A DNA stretch of 64,000 nt, taken from Lineus longissimus (lineage: Eukaryota > Nemertea > Pilidiophora > Heteronemertea > Lineidae). Below are positions 38,640-49,655 of this stretch, piece by piece. Position 1 is the stretch's first letter. Every line of letters starts with the position of its first letter. The stretch covers positions 10,228,001-10,292,000 of the forward strand of contig NC_088321.1 in the NCBI RefSeq assembly GCF_910592395.1, read 5' to 3'. Under the pieces are notes generated by a model. It was not told the origin of the DNA. It was given only the letters and a program-made list of their open reading frames with translations, and searched no databases. Both the position numbers and the translations under genes were made by a program.

Positions 38640-39356
38640 TAACAAAATAAAACTGATAAGTTTCAGTATTGCAACGGAATGATATGTATCACAAATTAGG
38701 CAAAAAAGAAAAAACTATTTCAGAAATATATGAATGTCAAGAAACTTACCTTAATAGTAAGGGTTATTTAACGTATTCTCAAAGTAGTGCGTGTTACTCC
38801 GATGTTAGCAAATTCGTAAATGAGAAGTTCAAACGGCATCACTTAACAATATTACATCGTACATGTTCGGGCTAGCATAATGACGTCATGATCTATCAAA
38901 CAGGTTGAAACAAGCTTTCTATACATAATAGAACACCTGTTCGAAGACAAGTGAGAACACAGGTAAACAATAACCCACTCACAGAACATTACACGCGCTA
39001 AATAATAAATCACCTTGATCACCAATAAAAACACACTAATTAACAACATTCATAACCTATTAAACAACAATACCCACTAAACAATGACCCACTCTATGCG
39101 AACCAGACAGGTGCAATAATAAAATTATTCACTGGGCATAATATTTACACCATTGTTTGGATGGCCGCCATGTTTTCAGCACGAAAAAGGGTCCACATTT
39201 AAATTAAATTAATTTTTTTTTAAAATATCGACCAGACTACCTGGACTACTACTCAGCTTTAGTGTTAAATGGTAATCTGATGCAATGACCACCTTTAAAC
39301 ATCTTGTAAGAACATATTGTCATGTCACAGGACTCTATTATGTTAAGAGACAAGCC
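38640..39356. other. AT-rich Polinton interior without recognised gene
   Basis: Only short open frames. The minus-strand piece 39249-39345 (NIIESCDMTICSYKMF) could be the other half of the coding remnant at 41140-41470 interrupted by the Harbinger element. Confidence 0.35.
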
Positions 39357-39842
39357 GGGGTCCATATTTACGAAAGGCACGCAATGTTTGCGGGCAGGAA
39401 AAGACCTCGCAACGCAATATTTCTTATTTATGAAGGCTACGCATCGCAACTTAGACGCTAATTTAGCGATCACGCAAGAGGATCGCAATCGCAACGTAAA
39501 GTTTGCACAGTATTTTCGAAAGACACGCAACCCTTCCGATCTCGCAAACCGTTTGCGACTACCTCGCGAAGTGCAGATTTTTTGCGGGAGGTCCATACCC
39601 TCCCGCAAACTGTAACAAGGGTGGCAAAATCCGGTTGAGTTTTTCTATACGTACTCGAAATACATTCTTTGCATGTCACCGATTCCACTTCGATTTATTA
39701 GCACATTTTGAGACTCGGTGAGGGCCATGCAGGTATTTTAACCCTTTCAGGCTGAAAACCAGTTTTGGTTTTAAATTATTCTTCAAGGCAACCACATCTA
39801 TTTAAGAACGACTACCCTCGATAGGCCTATTAATAGCCTATT

Positions 39843-40330
39843 GTGTCATTATTTAAATGTAAAGGGGTGATCAAAAGATGCTTTTGTTTATCGAAATTTT
39901 GTCATCATAGCCCTCTATTAAGGGCATTAGATATTGACAACCCGCGGAAAGTAATCGAACAGAAACAAATTGGACTTTTAAGAAGGATTCTCTCCATCGA
40001 TTGTAAAGCACGAGACGTCGTCATTGGCACGAGAAAAATTAAGGGTACCCTGTGTTACCGAGTGTTTAGTTCGTCGGGCCTCTCTGCCGCCAATGTCCTG
40101 TTTGTAAATCCAACATGAAGGCCTAGACGTATCACCAGGGAGGAAAATGGAATTGTCGATTCGGTAAAAACCTTATGTGCCAATCTAAACCGGAAAAGCC
40201 ATAAACTATTGAAGCTTTTACTTTCACCCTTTTGATCGCTTTTTTATTCGTTCTCTGTGTATGATTTTTATTGCATATTTGTGTTGTCTACTCCTTATTT
40301 GGAGGTTTTTTACAATAAATTATTATTATA
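39843..40330 (+). pseudogene. Possible 3' end of a non-LTR retrotransposon
   Basis: A short frame reads SPLLRALDIDNPRKVIEQKQ then LLRRILS, which resembles the region behind the RT in RTE/L2-like elements. It is followed by a TTATTTGGAGGTTTTTTAC segment and an AATAAATTATTATTATAA tail. Weak resemblance only. Confidence 0.35.
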
Positions 40331-40474
40331 AATGCTTCAATCGCCGTAGAGGCTTATTATGTAATGATGTACACTACATAAAGGCCAAGGCCAATAGTCT
40401 AGGTCACAATCCTACATTTGGGCACAGGTAGGCCTTAAGAGTCTATATATACATGTACATGTACAGTGTCGAGA

Positions 40475-40909
40475 ATGGCTCTTCTACACCTGCTAGCAGA
40501 GGAACAGCGACGCCATTTACGTCGGGAGCCAAGGGTGTTTCTAGATAGAACTAACCCACTGGATTCATACAGCGATGCCAAACTCATAAGGAGGTTTAGA
40601 CTTCCACGACACGTGCTTTTCGAAGTAATAGATATCATAAAGGACGACCTAGAACCACCAACTAAAAGGTCTCAGTCGGTACCGGCCTCTCTACAATGCC
40701 TATGTGCCATTAGGTACTTCGCATCCGAGCAGTTACAGTTTGATTCTGCAGACCTAGGCGGATTAAGTCAGCCAACTGTTTCGAAAATAGTCAAAAACGA
40801 GTCTCACTTTGTCCTATCTATAGGCCTACAGGGGCAATACAAATGCAACAAGACTGTCAAAGCATTCACTTATAATATGTTGCATGCCGTATGGCCAAAT
40901 TACGACTAA
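40475..40909 (+). pseudogene. PIF/Harbinger transposase, N-terminal half
   Basis: From ATG 40475 (context CGAGAATGG, TATA-like TATATATAC at 40444-40452). Contains RRFRLPRHVLFEVIDII, LCAIRYFASEQLQFDSADL and LSQPTVSKIV, the helix-turn-helix part of HARBI1-like proteins. The frame ends before any of the DDE catalytic motifs, so the product could at most bind DNA. Confidence 0.85.
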
Positions 40910-41139
40910 ATAAAGAACTACCTTCAAAATTGGCGCTAAATGCAATTCTCCTGTTATTTGCGACTTTTCGCAAACTTAGCGACCACGTTTTTTTCCGTCT
41001 GTTTACGATTTCCTTGCGAGGCCCTAGCGAGGTCTTCGTCAATACCACGCTTCGCAAATTTAGCGTGCCCGCAAAGCACACGCAACGCAATCGCAAAGCA
41101 GAATATTGCGTGCCTTTCGTAAATATGGACACCCTTGAA

Positions 41140-41470
41140 AGTACATTGTACCTCTTTTCAATCTGTGTATTAATGAAGTTAAGCTGGTTGGTTACTGCAT
41201 AGATTGCCTGATTCCTTGAAATTATGCTTTTCATTTGAGATTGAATTGGGTGGGTAACTTTTTTCATAAACTTGTTTAGCTTCTCTGTCAATTTTAACCC
41301 TATTAGTAACCACAGGCTTGCCAAACTCCTTTACTACTTCAATTCCTTCCACTTTCTTTATGCCATCAAGCTTCTCGGTCTCAAAGGCAAGCTTCTTATC
41401 TACACCTTTAGGGATTAGTGGTGGAAGAGGAGGTTGTACTTCTAACTTATTGATCTGTTTATCTAATAGG
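41140..41470 (-). pseudogene. Unrecognised coding remnant next to the Polinton right end
   Basis: Minus-strand codons read QPPLPPLIPKGVDKKLAFET, then KVEGIEVVKEFGKPVVTNR, and after a frame change QAIYAVTNQLNFINTQIEK up to the Harbinger end. The composition looks like real coding sequence. The position suggests a Polinton gene of unknown function. I do not recognise it. Confidence 0.4.
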
Positions 41471-41471
41471 A

Positions 41472-41638
41472 TAATGCATGCTAGTTTATTCGGTTTTGTA
41501 TTGGAATTAAGGCAACTTTAATGGGAAAACACTGTTTTCCCCCATTGATTTTGGCCCTTTTTTTCAAAGGACAAATCGTAGATATTCGTAGATTGCATTG
41601 TCCTATTACTGAGATGGACGCATCTCTAGGAACTACCT
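41472..41638. repeat. Polinton right terminal inverted repeat
   Basis: Reversed counterpart of 33453-33586, ending CTACCT. It has an extra AATGGGAAAACACTGTTTTC-type hairpin absent from the left copy. Confidence 0.83.
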
Positions 41639-41967
41639 TTGCCTCAAAGCATAGGACCCAATTTTGACCTCAGTACCGTCGTGGAATTTGGGGATTCCCC
41701 GACAAGCCAAAAATAGATTTGCTAGAAGAACAACGGATTTCCCCTCTTAAAACCACCCCACAAACTATACAGTAACGCATAAACATAAGATATAACCATT
41801 CTTCAATTAAAACAATTATGTGATTCTATTTAAAACGAACTATCGTTGACGAAAGGAACTAGGTCACAGATTTTCGGACCGGTTATAATGGACACTTACG
41901 TGATCCAATAATCATCTGCTTCGAAAGACTAGCTGCCCGGCAAGTGTGGAAATGAACGAGTTATTGG
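41639..41967. other. Stretch between Polinton end and composite right arm
   Basis: No gene seen. Bases 41654-41672 repeat an 18-base word of the gypsy protease region (CCCAATTTTGACCTCAGT, about 31296) in the same orientation. Confidence 0.4.
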
Positions 41968-43339
41968 GTTTTTTGGACCAAAACGAGTGTGTAAAAACAA
42001 AAAAAAACATGAAATATTGTCAGTAAAAGAGATTATCATTTCAATAATTTGACTTTTGATTAGTCTATTTTCTATAAGGATCAATCTAACAATAAAACAA
42101 ATGTAAACGTCTATGGCAAGCCAGAGTGGACACAATTCGTATTTTATATCCTTATATATTGTTATTTTATGTGGATATATATTCATATTTTATGTCCATA
42201 TATATTCCGACCAATCAGAATGAATTTCTTTATATGCACAATAATTCATTTTATATACACATAAATTCCATTTGATGTCCACATAAATTCAATTTTATGT
42301 CCACATAAAATCCGATTTTATGTCCATATAAATTAGATTATATCTACACATAAATTAGACCGGACGAATTTATCACCACATAAATTCCCATTTTATATGG
42401 ACATAAAATCAGCCAATCAGAATGCCGCTTTATATGTCATTATATATTCCACTTCCGTATTGAAAACGTCTACTTCCGTATTAGAATCGGTCACTTCCGT
42501 ATTAAAATACTTTTGGCCAATGGGAACCATCGTTTCATTGGCGTGCGCAACTGAAACGATGGTTCCCATTGGCCAAAAGTATTTTAATACGGAAGTGACC
42601 GATTCTAATACGGAAGTAGAAGTTTTCAATACGGAAGTGGAATATATAAGCACATATAAAGCGGCATTCTGATTGGCTGATTTTATGTCCATATAAAATG
42701 GGAATTTATGTGGTGATTAATTCGTCCGGTCTAATTTATGTGAAGATATAATCTAATTTATATGGACATAAAATCGGATTTTATGTGGACATAAAATTGA
42801 ATTTATGTGGACATAAAATGGAATTTATGTGTATATAAAATGAATTATTGTGCATATAAAGAAATTCATTCTGATTGGTCGGAATATATATGGACATAAA
42901 ATATGAATATATATCCACATAAAATAACAATATATAAGGATATAAAATACGAATTGTGTCCACTCTGGCTTGCCATACACGTCGGGGCAAATAGACCAAC
43001 ATTGACCTTTTTCGTCTCGTCTTGTGTCGAAGTTTTAGTTCCCCCTTTTTTTGTATTTCCCTCTCCGTCGCCGCCGCAACTTGCTCCAGACGCTGCCGGT
43101 ACTTCGGTGCAATTCTTCCTTGAAGTGTTAAGAAGGGTGTGATGGACGGTAGCAGTGCACGAAATCACGAAAATACCGGAACTATAATTCCTATGGAGCA
43201 ACCGCAAAATTTTTCAGAGTCCTGGACATATGGACTAGAAATGAATTTTGTTTACATTTGTATACATACATGTAACCATTTGACTCACACATGTTGTGTG
43301 GGTTATAATAATTTTGATCAATACTTCTTCTTTTCATCA
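41968..43339. repeat. Right arm of the composite inverted repeat
   Basis: Reverse complement of 29694-30676, interrupted by the 867-bp palindromic element. It preserves the empty sites of both left-arm insertions. Confidence 0.85.
42112..42978. mobile_element. Near-perfect palindromic (fold-back) element, 867 bp
   Basis: Two arms of 426 bases (42112-42537, 42552-42977) are reverse complements with few mismatches and no net length change, around a 14-base loop TTGGCGTGCGCAAC. ACGTC flanks it (42107-42111, 42979-42983). The left arm of the composite has the empty site (ACTTC). The arms are filled with variants of CCACATAAAATnnnATTTATGT and near the centre ACTTCCGTATT appears three times. No coding capacity: the open frames on both strands encode almost the same 91 residues because of the symmetry. 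Confidence 0.93.
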
Positions 43340-43404
43340 GTTTAATTCATAATCGTCTGAATCTGATATATAGCGTGTAAACATGTGCTTTCTCATTCTG
43401 ACGA

Positions 43405-43463
43405 ACATTATTTTGACCACCACAATTGTCATATATGACTATTGTGGTGGTCGAAATAATGTT
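43405..43463. repeat. Short hairpin, 59 bp
   Basis: AACATTATTTTGACCACCAC pairs with GTGGTGGTCGAAATAATGTT with one mismatch; the loop TGTCATATATGAC is itself palindromic. Confidence 0.85.
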
Positions 43464-45044
43464 AGGGTATCACACTCTCCTCCACTTTATAGTGGGCCAC
43501 ATAAAAAGATGAGCCACAAGACAGATTCGCAAGCACAGGCACAGTGAAAACAACACTGACCAAATGTTCAAGTCCTGATAATACACCCATGTCTCATGGT
43601 CAAGATGGTGTAACGCAAGCACATTCCAAGCTACCCATTGGAGTGCAACATAATAAATCATAATTACCTAGGCTCTGTTCGCCGATTTTAGGCAGAGTCA
43701 GCGCTCGAGGAACTTTTATTGATGCCTAACTGCAACCCTGAATGTGACAGCAATTATAGGCCTTGGTTTTCAATGGTCCGCTGATTTGCGCATAATATTT
43801 CGAAACGCACTCTAGTGGGCTCGTGTTGTAAATGGTAAACAAACCGACGTGAATGATAATTTTCAAAATTTCAAAGCAGTTTTTTTCTCCACTTTTGTAA
43901 AACATTTTTCGACGAATTTTGAAAATGGAATTGTGCTGTTAACCAGCATGAGCTTGTCCGTATAACCGCGGATTTTGGGTTTTTTAAGTATAGATTTTCG
44001 CGAAATTTCCGAAATAGAGAAATTATGCGGAGTAAAAGCTATACTTTGTTAATTATATGCATACTTAGAATTTGTTTTCAGAATCGGCACGCGGTAATAC
44101 GGACATGTGCTCGGAATAGCTGCGTCCTTTCCAACAGAGTATGCTTCGATGCGACATAGCATGTTGACATAAAATTGATCAAGGTGATTTTTTGACCTTC
44201 CCAACAAAGTCATTTTTCTGGGTTATCCAGAAATACGATCCAGTTATGTAGGGGGAAGTTCACTTAGATGCTTCATAGTAACGAACCGTACCATAATTTT
44301 AAAAAAATCATTGTTCAAGGAATTATCACGAGTTGAAGTTGGGCAGTTTTGCGCCACACATGAGATTGACCTTAACAACAACGCGTTTAACTTCATGTTA
44401 CCACGGCTTCCTCTACCAAAATCACTACCAAAACAACTATTACAATAAAAGAAGTTATAATCCGCTATTTTAACAATGAATGCCTAATTACCCCCCTTGC
44501 TTCGCAGCAATTTGGCCAGCAAACCATGTCACAGAACTGCATCACCTGTGAAAAGAATGTTAATTAATTCTTTTCCACTTCAGCTCATGAGGCCGAACAA
44601 AATTGTAAAACCTTTGAAGGCCGATTTGCGCAGCCTAATTCTTAACCGATGTAGACCTCTCCATGTGCTATGTAAGGGAGAGCTGGCTTCAAAACGTTCA
44701 CCATGATTATTATTATTTTATATTTTGTTACAATAATGAGAAAATGACATGTGATAGCGAGTGACGTCGTCGATATTCATGTTAATTGTCAGTAAATAAT
44801 CACAGAGCTTTTATTTTTGGATGTGTCCAGGGGTTAACGAGAGGACCACTGGAAGTGGGGAGCGCATTGACCCCTGGAAATAGAGGTTGCTTGTTCACAG
44901 TAATGTGCGGTTTGTTTTTCCACACCAGGCGACGCCATTTTGTTTACAATATTTATTTGGCGCACTGCTCCATAATTATTTATTCATACGAACGACGTTA
45001 TGGGAATTCCCACCCTATGTGTAGCATGTCTCGCATGTATGGCA
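43464..45044. other. Intergenic sequence without recognised feature
   Basis: AT-rich, only short open frames. The last 40 bases begin to show the TTCGATTT word of the following array. Confidence 0.45.
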
Positions 45045-46900
45045 TGTTTTTTGTAGCAAAATTCGATTTGAGCAACATTGCAATTAAAATTCGATTTTTG
45101 TGCCTATCTATTCGATTTTAATCAACTTTGTTCGATTCTTCCCTCAATCATTTGATTTTTTTGCATATTCATTCGATTTTTTTCAAACATTTATCAACAA
45201 AAAATACTGTTCTTGTTGTATATCAAATCAAACACTATAAATTCATAATCGAATATAACTTAGAAAAAATCAAAAGGTGAAAGAAATAGATCAAAATCAG
45301 ATTCAAATATATCGCATTAACTGGTCAAAAAACGAAGCATTTTCGATTTTAATTACACCAAATCTTTCAATTTAATCAAAGTATATTCAATTTCAGAATC
45401 AAATAAGAAGTATATACGATTTTGAAATCGAATAGCTATCCGATTTCAAAATCGAATGCACTATTCGATTTGATATTTAAATCGAATGTAAATTCGATTT
45501 CAAATCGAATATATGAATTAGATTTTAGTATTATTCGATTTGAAATCGAATGGGTCTTTCGATTTTAAAATCGAATTATCATCAGATTTTATTCGATTTA
45601 AAACCGAATAGGTCATTCGATTTTGTGTAGATTTCTATTCGATTTTGATTGGTCAATCATAGTCACGTGACAAACTAGCAACCAATTAGAATCGAATGGA
45701 ATAGGAGCAGAATCGAATGAGACCATTTGATTTAGAAATCGAATACTCATTCGATTTAAATCGAATAGGTCATTCGATTTAAAATCGAATAGACCATTCG
45801 ATTTAAAATTGAATATGTCATTCGATTTTTGTAGATTTCTATTCGATTTTGATTGGTCAATCGTAGTCACGTGACAAACTAGCAACCAATTAGAATCGAA
45901 TGGAATAGGAGCAGAATCGAATGAGACATCATTCGATTTAAATCGAATAGACCATTCGATTTAAATCGAATAGACCATTCGATTTTGAAATCAAATATAG
46001 CCTATGTAATACATTTTAGAACAGAATCGAATGGTAATTCGATTTTAATCAAATAGATAATTTGATTTTTAAATCGAATAATCATTTGATTTAAATCGAA
46101 TAGACCATTCGATTTAAAATTGAATATGTCATTCGATTTTTGTAGATTTCTATTCGATTTTGATTGGTCAATCGTAGTCATGTGACAAACTAGCAACCAA
46201 TTAGAATCGAATGGAATAGGAGCAGAATCGAATGAGACATCATTCGATTTAAATCGAATAGACCATTCGATTTAAATCGAATAGACCATTCGATTTTGAA
46301 ATCAAATATAGCCTATGTAATACATTTTAGAACAGAATCGAATGGTAATTCGATTTTAATCAAATAGATAATTTGATTTTTAAATCGAATAATCATTTGA
46401 TTTAAATCGAATAGACCATTCGATTTTGAAATCAAATATACATATATTTTTTTATTCGATTTAAATCAAATAGACCATTTGATTTTTAAATCGAATAATC
46501 ATTTGATTTAAATCGAATAGACCATTCGATTTTGAAATCAAATATATATATTTTTTATTCGATTTAAATCAAATAGACCATTTGATTTTTAAATCGAATA
46601 TTGCTTTTCATTTGATATGGAATCGAATGAACATTCATTCTTAAAATCAAATTATCATTCAATTTTTTGTAAGAACTATTTGATTATATCGAAATGTACT
46701 TTAATCTATATGACGAATTATGCGATTAATATTGAATAGGTGATTTGTAAGAATCGAATGAGATTGTTTGATCTCGGTCTTGATATTTTAAACTCTTTCC
46801 AATGCATTTTTGATAAAACAACCTATCATTCGATTCGATTGACAATTTATTTGATTTATTTTTCACTAAAGAAACTATTCATTCGATTTCTGACTGAAAT
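45045..46900. repeat. Array of TCGA-centred palindromes (ATTCGATTTAAATCGAAT type), 1.85 kb
   Basis: Nearly every 15-25 bases the words ATTCGATTT or AAATCGAAT occur, often back to back as ATTCGATTTAAATCGAAT, spaced by AGACC, AGGTC or ATCATT. A higher-order unit beginning GTAGATTTCTATTCGATTTT and containing GATTGGTCAATCGTAGTCAC, GTGACAAACTAGCAACCAAT and GGAATAGGAGCAG is repeated at about 45627, 45831 and 46141. CpG occurs almost only inside TCGA. Open frames in it are low-complexity by-products. Confidence 0.93.
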
Positions 46901-47324
46901 ATTGAATGAATCAGTGAATCGCATAGTGCTACACATAACAGGCCATACACGCATGCCTAAGGTCCCAAACGCCAGTGCAGAGAATGTCTCCAGCTGAACC
47001 AATGTGTAGGCCCAGGTATGGGATGCGAGGTATGTTCTGGAATCCTTCTGAGGTCCATCATTTGTCCAAAACAACTACTGTAATGTATGGGCTTTCGCCC
47101 TCTAAGTTCCAACTCAATGACAAAGTGATATATATCCTTTATATTCTTTATTTCCTCTTGCTTCCTTGCAAGGTCTATACTCGACCAGCGACAAGGCTTA
47201 ACTCCCTCTCTACAGAAAGTACCCCTTGGTTCACCTGGTAGCATTACATAACAGAGCCTGGCATGAGATGGAACAGTATGTTCCTATTGGCTGCTACCAG
47301 TGAACCTAATACATATTCATATGT
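46901..47324. other. Intergenic sequence without recognised feature
   Basis: A 95-codon minus-strand frame (46957-47244) has no recognisable motif and no matching splice context was established. Confidence 0.35.
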
Positions 47325-48090
47325 TACACTACAGCCTATACATTTTTCGATTTGTAGAGACCCAGGGGAGACGTTTAGAGCACTTTCGAAGGATGCTACT
47401 AGGTGGGGCCACCTTTTGTACCCCACGGCCGGGTCCTAGAAATGGTGTGAAATTAGTCAAAAATAGGCCTGATGTGAGTAAAGTTCGCCTAGTCATAGAT
47501 TTATTTCTCCGTAAAGCAACAACCCTGTGATAGATAGCCAGGGGAATACTATTCTTAAATCAAATTTTAAAAAAAAATGGTGTTGCGGCTTTTCATTGAT
47601 CAAATTTGACTTGAAGTGAAACGACAGGAGGTGACTATCGCGCAACTATCGCCAGACTCACCCGGCACATTGAAGGTATGTTGCATGTGTGGGCGAGGTA
47701 TTTGTTATAACTGCCACACCCTACACATTTTTAAGTGCGTAGAGACCCAGCGATGCATTTTGGAGCAATTTGGACGGATTTAAGTTGATGCAAAACCAAT
47801 AGATGGCGCCACCTTTGATACCCCAAGATATCCTCCAACAGTCAAAAATTGGAGAAAAAAGTTCCCGCTGTGATGCTGAACTGTGTCTGGTCAAAGACTC
47901 AAGGAAGAAATATTCATTTTTCATCTGAAAGGACCACCCAGTGATAGCAAGGAGAATACCTTTTCGAAATTCGATCAAAAAATGCAGGGTCGTTACGGCT
48001 CTTCCTTACTCAAATGTAGCTTGAAGTGAACCCATATGGATTAGCACGCATTGAACTATGCCAAATCTCGCCCCGCGGCTTGGACGTATG
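47325..48090. repeat. Diverged tandem pair, about 385-bp unit
   Basis: ACACTACAGCCTATACATTT and GCCACACCCTACACATTT start the two copies. Shared words include GTAGAGACCCAG, GGnGCCACCTTTnnTACCCCA, GTGATAG-AGCnAGGnGAATAC and CTTGAAGTGAA. Diverged, so old. No coding function seen. Confidence 0.7.
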
Positions 48091-48140
48091 TAACCGCATG
48101 ACCGCCAACTTAGGGTAGTGAACCAGTCATCTCACACAAG

Positions 48141-48182
48141 ATGGCCTCAGAAAGTCGCCAAAGCATCCTCTGTACAAGGAAA
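48141..48182 (+). CDS. Candidate first coding exon (weak)
   Basis: ACAAGATGGCC is a good initiation context; 14 codons (MASESRQSILCTRK) are followed by GTAAGA. It could open the unrecognised gene at 50.5 kb, but the phase (0) does not fit the exon at 50524 (which needs one upstream base), so another exon would be required. Confidence 0.25.
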
Positions 48183-48989
48183 GTAAGATCATTGCGTTAA
48201 ATAAAGTAGTATTTTGGAACACGATGGACCCACTCATATCCAATAAAACGGTCGGCGTCTGAAGAACTACATGTAGTTTTTTTTGGGGGGGGGGGAGGGG
48301 GGTACAAAGTGGCCAAAGTGGCGATCTTGTATCTGTCTCAACTGGCTAGTGAGACCGAAACATATTTCGTGAACCGATGAATTTCGAGGTACTTTTTTTG
48401 GAAATTAGGAGCTGAGAGTATTGCGAAATTTCATCAATTTTGTACACACAGTTCCCAATTTCCTTACGAGATATGTTCAAACAAAACTCGCTCAGTTACG
48501 CATGTACGACAGTTTACCCCATATTAGTAAAGCATGAAAAGGTGCTTTTGAATCTGAGCAGTCAAGAGTGGAAGTGAATTAGTTTTGATCCAAAGAATTT
48601 GTCAAGACAAAAGCCAAGGCAAGGCCAAGGTGACCTCCGTTAGACTCAGACGATATGCACAGTAATGAGTGCAGGAAAAAGCTAGATCGACCCAACCAGC
48701 GGCAACCAGCAAAAATTAACTTGGGCCTAGGCTAGGCTATAGGCCTAACGGCCATTTTGGGAATACCCTTTTCACAGGCAAATTCAAGATAGGGTAGAGG
48801 AGTGTTTACAGTACCCTCTGTCATGTACTGTGTATAACATAGGCTTAGGCTACTCTAAGCGCTAGCCGCTCGGCACGTTGTCAAGTCAAGTGGTCTGGTG
48901 ATGAAAAAATTTTTGAAGCACGCCACACTGCCACTGGCGAAGGACCCAATTTTTGCAAGTGGTGAAGCGAAATTGCCACCATCTTTTAT
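48183..48989. other. Non-coding stretch
   Basis: Contains a G-rich run near 48284-48302. No exon or element identified. Confidence 0.4.
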
Positions 48990-49655
48990 ATCTTGCCAAA
49001 GCAAGAGGGGAGTCTATACAACACCGCAGTGTCCGGTGTCGTTGTCCTCTGTTACAAAAACAGCGGCACTTTTTTTAACCACTAGGGCTATCCACTTTGT
49101 AAACGGGACCCTCCAGGTCAGGTGACCTCTGACAATTAATTTCGGTCCGATCTGTTGACCTGGCCACCCGCAATTAAGTCAGAAGTGGAAACCTAAAATA
49201 TGTGATATCTCTCTTATGAGTGACTCGTTTTCAATAATATTTTTATGGTAGGTTCTCCTAGCAAGGATTCATCACATATCGTACAGGTTTTTGATTTGAC
49301 CTGAATTTCAAGGTCACAGAGGTCAAATGGTGTAAATTGGCCATTTGAGTGCAACTATGGCACGTTTCTCAATCGCTAAAGCTATGAACTTGAAACTCCC
49401 TACGTCATATAACCGCTGACACCGAATTTCAGTCTGATCTGATTCTTGACTTGGCCACCAGGGGGCCAAAACTAAAAAAGGTAAAAAGTGCGATATCTTG
49501 CTTCATTTTCAATGATATTTTGATGGTAGGTTCTCCGAGCAAGCATACATCACATAATATCCTACGGGTTTTCGACTTGACCTAATTTTCAAGGTCACAT
49601 TGGTCAAATGGTGTAAATTGGCTGTTTGAGCCATGGTTCATGGGAAGTCTCAGTC
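48990..49655. repeat. Dispersed AGCTCACC-family repeat, about two internal units
   Basis: Has AACACCGCAGTGTCCGGTGTCG, CAGGTCAGGTGACCTCTGAC, GTGATATCTCTCTTATGAGT, TTTTATGGTAGGTTCTCC, AAGGTCACAGAGGTCAAATG, then a second round of the same words. It is an internal tandem fragment of the family. Confidence 0.85.

Larger units (their letters stand above)
39357..41134. mobile_element. Harbinger-like element, 1.78 kb, nested in the Polinton
   Basis: Ends GGGGTCCATATTTACGAAAG and, reversed, GGGTGTCCATATTTACGAAA continue into GGCACGCAAT on both sides, and the subterminal regions are full of CGCAA words. A PIF/Harbinger transposase fragment lies inside. A TWA target duplication is not evident, so the exact ends are uncertain by a few bases. 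Confidence 0.75.
33453..41638. mobile_element. Reduced Polinton/Maverick DNA transposon, 8.2 kb
   Basis: Terminal inverted repeats (33453-33586, 41472-41638) begin AGGTAGTTCC, and AG is the usual Polinton terminus. Inside are minor capsid, a pVI/pX-like protein and major capsid fragments on plus and a protein-primed DNA polymerase B on minus, the classic Polinton set. Integrase, packaging ATPase and cysteine protease were not found, and usual Polintons are 15-20 kb, so this is a deletion derivative. The 6 bases outside each end do not match, which argues for rearrangement after insertion. It carries at least two later DNA transposons. Confidence 0.85.
29694..43339. mobile_element. 13.6-kb inverted-repeat composite around gypsy and Polinton sequences
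   Basis: The outer ends, GAAAAGAAGAAGTATTGATC at 29694 and its reverse complement ending at 43339, begin inverted arms that stay recognisable to 30676 on the left and 41968 on the right. Without later insertions each arm is about 520 bp. Between them lie a Ty3/gypsy pol fragment and a reduced Polinton. Target duplication was not found outside the arms. It could be a large fold-back transposon that captured other elements, or two copies of one repeat in opposite orientation. I do not recognise the family. Confidence 0.6.

Noticed and set aside
33453-41638. Intact Polinton or active virus-like genome
   Set aside because: Capsid and polymerase genes are broken and integrase, ATPase and protease were not found.
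42397-42692. Near-identical 91-residue proteins on both strands
   Set aside because: They arise from the symmetry of the 867-bp palindrome, not from genes.
45613-46196. Minus-strand frames with repeated FKSNGLFDF-type residues
   Set aside because: By-products of the TCGA palindrome array.
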